From Phyllobacteriaceae bacterium (GTDB lineage Bacteria > Pseudomonadota > Alphaproteobacteria > Rhizobiales > Ancalomicrobiaceae), in NCBI GenBank assembly GCA_012517025.1, contig JAAYVT010000123.1, positions 1 to 5,317 on the forward strand: DNA of 5,317 bases. The letters are read 5' to 3'. Of this stretch, positions 1-4,539 are shown one piece after another (within the stretch, counting starts at the first letter, position 1; the number at the start of each line of letters is the position of its first letter). The position numbers were made by a program, and so were the translations under genes. The notes beneath the pieces were generated by a model, which searched no databases, had not been told where the DNA came from, and saw only the letters and a program-made list of their open reading frames with translations.

Positions 1-487
1 CACCCTCGACGAACTTGGCGAGCCGCTTCTGGGTCTCGGCGAAGTAGCCCGGCGAGGACTTGGCGTAGGTCGAGATCGACTGCGCCAGCTCGGACGTCGC
101 CTTGGGATCGGCCTTCAGCGCCGACACCACGTCGACCCAGTCGAGCGCGTGCAGGTGATAGAAGTGCATGACGTGGTCGTGCACGTACTGCGACCCGACC
201 ATCAGGTTGCGGATCAACTGGGCGTTCTCGGGGATGACGTAGCCGAGCGCGTTCTCGACCGCGCGCACCGAGGCGAGGCCGTGCACCAGGGTGCAGACGC
301 CGCAGATGCGTTGGGCATAGGCCCAGGCGTCGCGCGGGTCGCGGCCCTGCAGGATGATTTCGATGCCGCGCACCGAGGTGCCCGAGGAATAGGCCTTGGT
401 GATGGCGCCGTCGGCGCCGGTCTCGGCTTCGATGCGAAGGTGACCCTCGATGCGGGTGATGGGGTCGACGACGACACGCTCCGTCAT
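1..487 (-). CDS. hynL: [NiFe] hydrogenase large subunit, N-terminal part (gene runs off left edge)
   Basis: This is the catalytic subunit of a group 1 [NiFe] hydrogenase, which carries the Ni-Fe(CN)2CO site that splits or forms H2. The first 162 residues are visible and the reading frame stays open to the left edge. PITRIEGHLR at residues 9-18 is the conserved N-terminal motif, and RICGVCTLVH at 60-69 is the L1 motif, with C62 and C65 as nickel/iron ligands and H69 conserved. The stretch RGIEIILQGRDPRDAW at 40-55 is typical of the family. The C-terminal DPCxxC motif and the cleaved tail lie outside the window. The ATG at 487 is chosen because the family motif begins only eight codons later and a CGGAG ribosome-binding site sits about eight bases upstream. 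The gene follows the cytochrome b gene after a 99-bp gap, with no Isp2 gene between. The hynL symbol assumes an Isp-type (group 1e-like) enzyme, which is inference from the partner genes. Confidence 0.96.
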   Translation of the reverse strand, partial: MTERVVVDPITRIEGHLRIEAETGADGAITKAYSSGTSVRGIEIILQGRDPRDAWAYAQRICGVCTLVHGLASVRAVENALGYVIPENAQLIRNLMVGSQYVHDHVMHFYHLHALDWVDVVSALKADPKATSELAQSISTYAKSSPGYFAETQKRLAKFVEG

Positions 488-506
488 GGGTCGTGCTCCG
501 GTTCAG

Positions 507-520
507 GGGCCCCGGGGCCC
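507..520. repeat. GC-only 14-bp palindrome in the leader of the large subunit gene
   Basis: The bases GGGCCCCGGGGCCC form a perfect palindrome about 20 bases upstream of the large-subunit ATG, just before its ribosome-binding site. It could fold in the mRNA and influence translation start, or be a chance result of high GC. No function can be assigned. Confidence 0.4.
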
Positions 521-556
521 GCATCGAGCGGACGCGCATCGGGGGAATTGGCGAGG

Positions 557-578
557 TCGGGCGGGTCACCCCGCCCGA
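557..578 (-). other. Strong intergenic hairpin after the cytochrome b gene
   Basis: A perfect 9-bp inverted repeat (TCGGGCGGG / CCCGCCCGA) with a 4-base loop lies 8 bases downstream of the cytochrome b stop codon. No T-run follows on the minus strand, so it is unlikely to be a full intrinsic terminator. It may protect the upstream mRNA 3' end or set the ratio between the small-subunit/cytochrome part and the large-subunit part of the operon. The structure is seen; the role is inferred. Confidence 0.6.
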
Positions 579-586
579 GACGGGGA

Positions 587-1240
587 TCAGACGCCGCGCC
601 GGGCGAGGAAGGCGCCGGTGGTCGCCCGCGACAGGAAGACCAGGAAGGCGTGGAACAGCTTGCCGAACGGCAGCCAGATCAGCAGCACGGCGACCGACAG
701 GATGTGGATCGCCAACAGCGTCTCGTAGCGGGCGCCGACGTGACCGACGGCTGCGAGGCCGGTCAGGACCGGGGCGATCGTCACAACCCAGCTGAAGTAG
801 TCGTCGAAGCTCGAGATGAAGCGCTGCACCGGATTGGTGACGCGCTTGACCAGCGCCGCGGCGAGGCTGAGCGCGGTCACCGCGCCGACGGCGTAGATCA
901 CGCCCGACGGCAGCGCCGGCCAAGAGAGCCCGGTCAGGTTCTTGATGAACAGGATGTGCGGCCGGAAACCGAACACCACGATCGCCAACCCGATGTGGAA
1001 GACGAAGCCGTTGAAGAACGAGAACCGCTCGGCGAAAGCGAAGGTCGGGTGCGGCAGCATCCGGCGGAAGATCTCACGCATTCCGGCGGCGAACGGCCCC
1101 GGCGTGCCGAGACGCGGCACCGTGCGGTCGACCGGCTTGCCGAGGAACAGCAGGGCGAACAGGCGCCACAGGACGCCGAACACCAGGACGGCCATCGCGA
1201 CGTTGATCGCCGGGCCACGGGCGAAATCCAAGAGGTCCAT
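587..1240 (-). CDS. isp1: NarI/Isp1-like diheme cytochrome b, membrane partner of the hydrogenase
   Basis: This 217-residue integral membrane protein probably takes electrons from the small subunit and passes them to the quinone pool or another acceptor. Hydrophobic segments lie at about 11-33, 77-97, 112-132, 147-167 and 172-196, giving five membrane helices. Candidate heme ligands are H82, H95, H179 and H197. The 18-residue spacing of H179 and H197 matches the heme-ligand pair in the nitrate reductase gamma subunit (NarI, H187/H205). The sequence lacks the RxxHW-type pattern of the HupC/HyaC cytochrome, so it resembles the Isp1/DsrM/NarI group more. The ATG at 1240 follows the small-subunit stop by five bases, and GGGGTGAGG serves as ribosome-binding site across that stop. 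This implies translational coupling and one complex. Family assignment is by eye; the isp1 name depends on the hydrogenase being Isp-type. Confidence 0.85.
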   Translation of the reverse strand: MDLLDFARGPAINVAMAVLVFGVLWRLFALLFLGKPVDRTVPRLGTPGPFAAGMREIFRRMLPHPTFAFAERFSFFNGFVFHIGLAIVVFGFRPHILFIKNLTGLSWPALPSGVIYAVGAVTALSLAAALVKRVTNPVQRFISSFDDYFSWVVTIAPVLTGLAAVGHVGARYETLLAIHILSVAVLLIWLPFGKLFHAFLVFLSRATTGAFLARRGV

Positions 1241-1245
1241 GATCC

Positions 1246-2301
1246 TCACCCCTTCTTCAGCGACGACTTGCGATGACGCGCCACCGCGGCGGCGGCCAGA
1301 CCCGCGACCGCACCGGCGAGCGCGGCGCCCCCGATCAGCTTGGCGGTCGGGCCGATCGAGCCGGACAGCGGCACGTAGAAGCCGCCCTTGTCCCAGAAAT
1401 CGGGCTCCGAGCAGCCGAGGCAGCCGTGACCGGTCTGGATCGGGAAGGACACGCCGTTGTTCCACTTGGTGGTGGCGCAGGCGTTGTAGGTGACCGGGCC
1501 CTTGCAGCCGAGCTCGTAGAGGCACCAGCCGGCGCGCGCGCCCTCGTCGTCGAAGGCGTGGGCGAACTGGCCGCGCTCGTAGAACGGCCGGCGATAGCAG
1601 CGGTCGTGGATGTTGTCGCCGAAGAACGCCTTCGGGCGGCCGAGATGATCGAGCTCCGGCACCTTGCCGAAGGCCAGCAGATAGGCGATCGAGCCGGACA
1701 TCGCTTCCGGGAGCGGCGGACAGCCGGGGAGGTTGATGATCGGCTTGTCCTTGATCACGTCGGCGACGGAGACCGCGCCGGTCGGGTTCGGATTGGCCTT
1801 GGGGATGCCGCCGTAGGCCGCGCAGGTGCCGATCGAGATCACCGCGAAGGCGTCCTTCACCGTCTCCTGCAGCATCGCGAGGTTCGATTCGCCCGCCGAC
1901 GTCGAGTAGATGCCGCCGTCCTTCAGCGGGATCGAGCCGTCGACGGCGACGATGTACTTGCCCTTGTTTTCGGCCATCGCCTGCTTGCGGGCGTTCTCCA
2001 ACGCCTCGCCGGAGGCCGCCATCAGGGTGTGATGGTAGTCGAGCGAGATGAAGTCGAAGATCAGGTCCTCGAGCGTCGGCCCGTAGGAGCGGGTGATCGA
2101 CTCGGTGCAGCCGGTGCACTCCTGGAAGGAGAGCCAGATCACCGATTGACGGCGGGCCTTGGCGAGCCCTTCGGCCATGGCGCGGGACATCGCCGGCGAC
2201 AGGGCCATCGTCGATCCGAGCCAAGAGGCATATTTGACGAAGGCACGGCGGGAGATGCCGTGGTTCGCCAGTCGTTCGCCGAGCGTTTCGTATTCAGCCA
2301 C
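1246..2301 (-). CDS. hynS: [NiFe] hydrogenase small subunit, Tat-exported, membrane-anchored
   Basis: This 351-residue protein is the electron-transfer subunit of a group 1 hydrogenase, carrying three iron-sulfur clusters. SRRAFVK at residues 17-23 is a twin-arginine signal, so the folded heterodimer should be exported to the periplasm. All cluster ligands are present. The proximal [4Fe-4S] uses C62, C65, C160 and C194; the distal [4Fe-4S] uses H232, C235, C260 and C266; the medial [3Fe-4S] uses C275, C294 and C297. The residue before C65 is Gly and the one after is Thr, so this is the ordinary four-Cys proximal cluster and not the six-Cys oxygen-tolerant type. A C-terminal hydrophobic helix at about 320-342, followed by basic residues, anchors the protein. 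The GTG at 2301 is chosen because an AGGAGG site lies about nine bases upstream, inside the end of the preceding gene, and because it gives the usual short Tat leader. It starts four bases after the upstream stop. Confidence 0.97.
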   Translation of the reverse strand: MAEYETLGERLANHGISRRAFVKYASWLGSTMALSPAMSRAMAEGLAKARRQSVIWLSFQECTGCTESITRSYGPTLEDLIFDFISLDYHHTLMAASGEALENARKQAMAENKGKYIVAVDGSIPLKDGGIYSTSAGESNLAMLQETVKDAFAVISIGTCAAYGGIPKANPNPTGAVSVADVIKDKPIINLPGCPPLPEAMSGSIAYLLAFGKVPELDHLGRPKAFFGDNIHDRCYRRPFYERGQFAHAFDDEGARAGWCLYELGCKGPVTYNACATTKWNNGVSFPIQTGHGCLGCSEPDFWDKGGFYVPLSGSIGPTAKLIGGAALAGAVAGLAAAAVARHRKSSLKKG

Positions 2302-2305
2302 GGGA

Positions 2306-2725
2306 TCAGTCCTCCTCGTCGGCACGGGGCACGGGTTCGGCGGCGACGTCGGCGAGACGCTTGGCGGCGTGAGCGACGTCGTCGGGATGGGAAACGAGAA
2401 TTTCGGGAATGCGGGTGACGGCGATCTCCTCGACCGCCACCGCGTCGTCGGCGCCGAAGTGGCGGATCCACCAGACGCCGGCGTAACCGGTCTCACGGAC
2501 TTCGGAGCGGCCGGCGACCTCGAGGGTGCAGGCGACCTCTCCGTCCCCGAGCCGCTCGACGAGCGCCTCGAGATCGGCGGGACCGAGCGGCAACGAGCGC
2601 AGGTCGATCGTCGTCTCTTCGCCGGTCTCCGCCAGCAGCGACAACGCCCGAGCGACCTCGGCGAGCACCGCCGAGGCCAGGGGCCGGACCGTCTCCGCCT
2701 CGGGTGGGCGTTCGAGGGAATTCAT
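2306..2725 (-). CDS. hupH: HupH/HyaF-family hydrogenase assembly protein, short single-domain form
   Basis: This 139-residue protein resembles the C-terminal conserved region of HupH, HyaF and HoxQ, which are needed for assembly of exported [NiFe] hydrogenases, probably iron-sulfur cluster insertion or proofreading of the small subunit. Visible family traits are a helix ending in LSLLAETGEETTIDLRSLPL (about 33-52), the LGDGEVACTLEV stretch (64-75), the GVWWIRHF segment (88-95) and the closing EIAVTRIPEIL (104-114). Characterised HupH/HyaF proteins are around 280 residues with two repeats of this fold, so this is about half length, with a variable acidic tail. The ATG at 2725 overlaps the upstream protease stop in an ATGA arrangement, and GGGGAGG lies seven bases upstream, so translation is coupled. 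A longer start at 2740 lies inside the protease gene and has no such site. The small-subunit gene follows directly, in keeping with a role in maturing that subunit. Confidence 0.8.
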   Translation of the reverse strand: MNSLERPPEAETVRPLASAVLAEVARALSLLAETGEETTIDLRSLPLGPADLEALVERLGDGEVACTLEVAGRSEVRETGYAGVWWIRHFGADDAVAVEEIAVTRIPEILVSHPDDVAHAAKRLADVAAEPVPRADEED

Positions 2726-3270
2726 GCGCGTCCTCCCCAACGTTCGATCAGGGCCACGACTTCGGCGCGCGCGGCGGGAACCGCGGCGGCGACGACGGCC
2801 TGAGGTTCGGCGCCGAGCGTCAGGTCACCCGCTTGGATGGCGACGAGCGCGCGGCGTTCCGGTTTGGTGCCGATCAGATCGGCGGTCAGGATCAGATCGG
2901 AGACGGCGATCTCGTGCGGCGTCGAGCGGTTGACCCGGAGCAGCGCGTCCATCGCCTCGCCCTCGAACAACCGCACCTCGCCGACCCGCCCACCGAAGTC
3001 GGCGGCGTCGACCAGGATCACGCCCGAGGTCGATTCGATCAGCGGCAGCAGCGCCAGGCCGATGGTGCCGCCGTCGTGGTAGTCGACGGTCGTCGCCGCG
3101 TCGCCGCCGCGCGCTGCGGCGTCTTCGGCGAGCTCGCGCACCACCAGCACCCCGACGCCGTCGTCGGTGAGCAGGGTGTTGCCGACCCCGAGGACGACGA
3201 TGCCGGCCGACCCGGTGGAGACCGGATCGATCGAGGTGGCCGTCGAGGACGTGTTCAGGGAAACGGTCAT
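2722..3270 (-). CDS. hyaD: Hydrogenase maturation endopeptidase (HyaD/HupD family)
   Basis: This 182-residue cytoplasmic protease removes the C-terminal tail of the large subunit once nickel has been inserted, which closes the active site. GVGNTLLTDDGVG at residues 28-40, the DGGT motif at 66-69 and TPHE at 117-120 are the family motifs. The nickel-sensing ligands correspond to D37, D66 and H119, by comparison with E16, D62 and H93 of E. coli HybD; the first is Asp in place of Glu, a conservative change. The ATG at 3270 is chosen over in-frame ATGs at 3303 and 3351. The 3351 start would run through the FNR-type box and promoter, and 3303 coincides with the predicted transcript start and lacks a leader. 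The first 20 or so residues are Ser/Thr-rich and not conserved. It is the first gene of the hydrogenase operon and overlaps the next gene by four bases. Confidence 0.94.
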   Translation of the reverse strand: MTVSLNTSSTATSIDPVSTGSAGIVVLGVGNTLLTDDGVGVLVVRELAEDAAARGGDAATTVDYHDGGTIGLALLPLIESTSGVILVDAADFGGRVGEVRLFEGEAMDALLRVNRSTPHEIAVSDLILTADLIGTKPERRALVAIQAGDLTLGAEPQAVVAAAVPAARAEVVALIERWGGRA

Positions 3271-3302
3271 GGAGTCGTCACCGCGTCGGTTCGCCGATTT
3301 CA

Positions 3303-3315
3303 TGCGTACATAATG
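3303..3315 (-). promoter_or_regulatory. Predicted -10 region and start point of the hydrogenase operon promoter
   Basis: On the minus strand the hexamer CATTAT (3315 to 3310) resembles a sigma-70 -10 box. A start point near 3303 places this hexamer at -12 to -7 and the centre of the FNR/FixK box at -41.5, the classical class II activation geometry. No good -35 hexamer is visible, as expected for an activator-dependent promoter. The leader would be about 32 bases. The start point is predicted from spacing only. Confidence 0.6.
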
Positions 3316-3325
3316 AAATTCTAAT
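3307..3325. promoter_or_regulatory. AT-rich promoter element, copy B (upstream of hyaD)
   Basis: The bases TACATAATGAAATTCTAAT match copy A at 4439-4457 at 17 of 19 positions, in the same orientation relative to the downstream gene. It covers the predicted -10 box and the spacer upstream of it, so a repressor bound here would block the promoter. It stands out as AT-rich in a very GC-rich background. Part of the match may simply reflect shared core promoter sequence. Confidence 0.6.
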
Positions 3326-3337
3326 TCGTGCGACGCT

Positions 3338-3351
3338 TTGATCCGCATCAA
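3338..3351. promoter_or_regulatory. Perfect FNR/FixK/Anr-type binding site
   Basis: TTGATCCGCATCAA fits the TTGAT-N4-ATCAA consensus of FNR, Anr and FixK regulators at all ten defined positions. Its centre (3344.5) lies 41.5 bases upstream of a start point that also places CATTAT correctly as the -10 box. This predicts activation of the hydrogenase operon under low oxygen. The match is seen; which CRP/FNR-family protein binds is not known. Confidence 0.8.
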
Positions 3352-3437
3352 TCCCGGAGCCGAGCGCTACGGAATTTCACGTGATCTTTCGGGAGTTTGC
3401 CGGCGCTTCGGCCGTCCGCGGGGCGTCGTCGACCGTT

Positions 3438-3461
3438 CACGGACCCGCGTGCGGGTCCGTG
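3438..3461 (-). terminator. Long perfect hairpin between gcvH-like gene and hydrogenase promoter
   Basis: An 11-bp perfect inverted repeat (CACGGACCCGC / GCGGGTCCGTG) separated by GT folds into a very stable stem, in practice ten or fewer pairs closing a small loop. It lies 30 to 53 bases downstream of the lipoyl-protein stop codon, in the right place to end that transcript before the hydrogenase promoter. There is no T-run on either strand, so it is not a canonical intrinsic terminator; Rho-aided termination or 3'-end protection is possible. Confidence 0.5.
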
Positions 3462-3490
3462 TCACATCTAAAATTTCGAAGTGGCGTCGA

Positions 3491-3934
3491 TCAGCCGGCG
3501 CAGCCGGCGAAACCGTCCGCCGCCATCTTGGCTTCGTACTTGTCGGAGACGGCGGCGCCGGGGGTGAGCGTCGGCTTCACCGCGTCCCAGCCTTCCGGCT
3601 CGAGCTCGACCATCCAGCCCTTGCCGTAGGGATCCTCGTTGGCGAGCGTCGGGGTGGCGGCGAGGGCGTCGTTGACGGCGACGACGTTGCCGCCGACCGC
3701 CGACTTGGCCGGGCCGACCCACTTGCCGCTCTCCACCGTCGCGCAGGACTTGCCGGCGGCGATCGGCTTGCCGACCTTCTTCGGGGTGAAGGCGACGAGC
3801 TTGCCGGCCAGTGCCACCGCGACCTGGGTCATGCCGATCTGCACCTTGCCGCCGGCGACTTCACGGTACCAAGTGTGGCTGTCGACGTCGTAGAGCAGAT
3901 CGTCGGGAAGGTTGCATCCACGCACCACGGGCAT
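3491..3934 (-). CDS. lbpA: GcvH-family lipoyl-binding protein, probably a sulfur-carrier LbpA type
   Basis: This 147-residue protein has the GcvH lipoyl-domain fold: a WY motif near residue 22, GMTQVAVALAG at 34-44, the lipoylation site ESGKWVGP at 68-75 with K71 as the modified lysine, then AVGGNVVAVN at 79-88 and NEDPYGKGWM at 99-108. Glycine-cleavage H proteins usually carry ESVKA at the site, whereas ESGKWVGP is, from my recollection, characteristic of LbpA proteins that carry sulfur intermediates on lipoate for the sHdr sulfur-oxidising system. No glycine-cleavage T or P genes are nearby; a lipoate ligase and a DsrE-type protein are. Cysteines occur at 7, 64 and 146. The ATG at 3934 has a GAGGAA site eight bases upstream. 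A role in glycine cleavage cannot be excluded from sequence alone; membership of the GcvH family is much surer than the LbpA assignment. Confidence 0.9.
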   Translation of the reverse strand: MPVVRGCNLPDDLLYDVDSHTWYREVAGGKVQIGMTQVAVALAGKLVAFTPKKVGKPIAAGKSCATVESGKWVGPAKSAVGGNVVAVNDALAATPTLANEDPYGKGWMVELEPEGWDAVKPTLTPGAAVSDKYEAKMAADGFAGCAG

Positions 3935-3965
3935 CGGATCGTTCCTCTCTCGGGGGATGACGCGA

Positions 3966-3988
3966 CCGGCGAGGTGCCCCCTCGCCGG
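3966..3988 (-). other. Hairpin between the dsrE-like and lipoyl-protein genes
   Basis: A perfect 9-bp inverted repeat (CCGGCGAGG / CCTCGCCGG) with a 5-base loop sits 11 bases past the dsrE-like stop and about 30 bases before the lipoyl-protein start. It has no T-run. It may stabilise the dsrE mRNA end or give partial termination, allowing different levels of the two proteins. The structure is clear; the role is inferred. Confidence 0.55.
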
Positions 3989-3999
3989 CCGTCGTGAAA

Positions 4000-4380
4000 T
4001 CAGTAGGTCAGGCAGCGGAGGTCGTCGTCTTCCATGATCTTCTCGAGCATGTAGGCGGCACCGACCACGCCGGAGCATTCCGGAATGAGGTCGCCTTCGG
4101 TCATGTCGAAGAGGTCGAGGTTGGGCGAGCACGACTTGAACACCACGCCGGCGGCGTGGGCGTCCTTGATGAAGTCGTAGACGGTCTTGGGGCTGCCGGG
4201 CTTGACCACCAGCTTTTCGGCTTCGCCCTTCTTCAGAAGGATGCCGGAGGTGGCGGTCATGATGACCTCGACCTCGTAGTCCATGGCGGCGGCGACGGTC
4301 GCCTGGAACAACGGCGCACCGAGCTCCTGGCCGTTGCGCGGGTCGGTGTTGGACATGACGATCAAGAGTTTGCTGGCCAC
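4000..4380 (-). CDS. dsrE: DsrE/TusD-family sulfurtransferase-like protein
   Basis: This 126-residue cytoplasmic protein matches the DsrE/DsrF-like fold. It opens with a beta strand and loop (KLLIVMSNTDPRNG, 4-17), has a central helix and strand (QATVAAAMDYEVEVIMTA, 26-43) and a conserved end (GAAYMLEKIMEDDDLRCLTY, 107-126). C84 in KSCSPNL lies where DsrE proteins carry their sulfur-binding cysteine; C102 and C123 are further candidates. Members of this family pass persulfide sulfur between carrier proteins. The GTG at 4380 is preferred because GGGAG lies about eight bases upstream and the first strand of the fold starts immediately. It appears to be the first gene of a unit with the lipoyl-binding protein, 65 bp downstream, and it has its own predicted promoter. 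The exact subfamily (DsrE1, 2 or 3) cannot be decided by eye, so the symbol marks the family only. Confidence 0.85.
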   Translation of the reverse strand: MASKLLIVMSNTDPRNGQELGAPLFQATVAAAMDYEVEVIMTATSGILLKKGEAEKLVVKPGSPKTVYDFIKDAHAAGVVFKSCSPNLDLFDMTEGDLIPECSGVVGAAYMLEKIMEDDDLRCLTY

Positions 4381-4438
4381 GTGACGTCTCCCGTCGGGGT
4401 TCGCGCGGGGCGGCTCGGCCGGTGCCCGCGTCGGGCTC

Positions 4439-4457
4439 TACATTATGATATTCTAAT
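4439..4457. promoter_or_regulatory. AT-rich promoter element, copy A (upstream of dsrE-like gene)
   Basis: The bases TACATTATGATATTCTAAT match copy B before hyaD at 17 of 19 positions. On the minus strand it contains CATAAT (4447 to 4442), a good -10 hexamer that would start transcription near 4435 and give a leader of about 55 bases. This copy is also a dyad: ACATTA and TAATGT flank an 8-base centre (4440-4459), as in operators for small winged-helix repressors. No FNR-type box accompanies it. Confidence 0.6.
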
Positions 4458-4473
4458 GTTACGTCGGGATTCT

Positions 4474-4487
4474 CGGACGGTCGTCCG
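4474..4487. promoter_or_regulatory. GC-rich 14-bp palindrome upstream of the dsrE promoter
   Basis: CGGACGGTCGTCCG is an inverted repeat of 6-bp arms around GT. It is centred about 45 bases upstream of the predicted dsrE transcript start, where an activator could bind. On the plus strand it is followed by TCTTTTT and could act as a small intrinsic terminator, but no plus-strand gene would need one. Either reading is tentative. Confidence 0.4.
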
Positions 4488-4517
4488 TCTTTTTCCTCTG
4501 CGACAAAACAATCGACT

Positions 4518-4539
4518 GGAAAGTGGTCTTCCACTTTCC
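4518..4539 (-). terminator. Perfect hairpin directly after the lipoate ligase stop codon
   Basis: A 9-bp perfect inverted repeat (GGAAAGTGG / CCACTTTCC) with a 4-base loop begins right after the stop codon at 4540-4542. On the minus strand it is followed by AGTCGATTGTTTTG, a weak and delayed T-rich stretch. It is a reasonable candidate for an imperfect intrinsic terminator that separates the ligase transcript from the dsrE unit. Confidence 0.55.

Noticed and set aside
149..1276. Long plus-strand open frame of 375 codons opposite the cytochrome b and large subunit genes
   Set aside because: Its translation is low-complexity and rich in Arg, Gly, Asp and Glu with no family motif, and it lies opposite clear minus-strand genes. 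It is a GC-bias shadow.
587..2224. A 545-codon minus-strand frame that could suggest a fusion of small subunit and cytochrome b
   Set aside because: Before residue M at 1240 it is an out-of-frame, Arg-rich reading of the small subunit. The true small subunit is in another frame and ends at 1246.
1273..2418. Plus-strand open frame of 381 codons opposite the small subunit gene
   Set aside because: It mirrors the well-conserved small subunit with every cluster ligand present on the minus strand, and shows no recognisable domain.
3268..3351. Longer hyaD start at 3351 or 3303
   Set aside because: The 3351 start would put coding sequence through the FNR-type box and the -10 element, 3303 coincides with the predicted transcript start, and the extra residues do not resemble the protease family.
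3491..3934. Straightforward glycine cleavage H protein
   Set aside because: Not fully excluded, but the ESGKWVGP site, the absence of gcvT or gcvP and the ligase/DsrE/hydrogenase neighbours favour a sulfur-carrier role.
4474..4497. Plus-strand intrinsic terminator (small hairpin followed by TCTTTTT)
   Set aside because: No plus-strand gene reads into it and the stem is only about five pairs with a usable loop, so it is listed as a palindrome of uncertain role.
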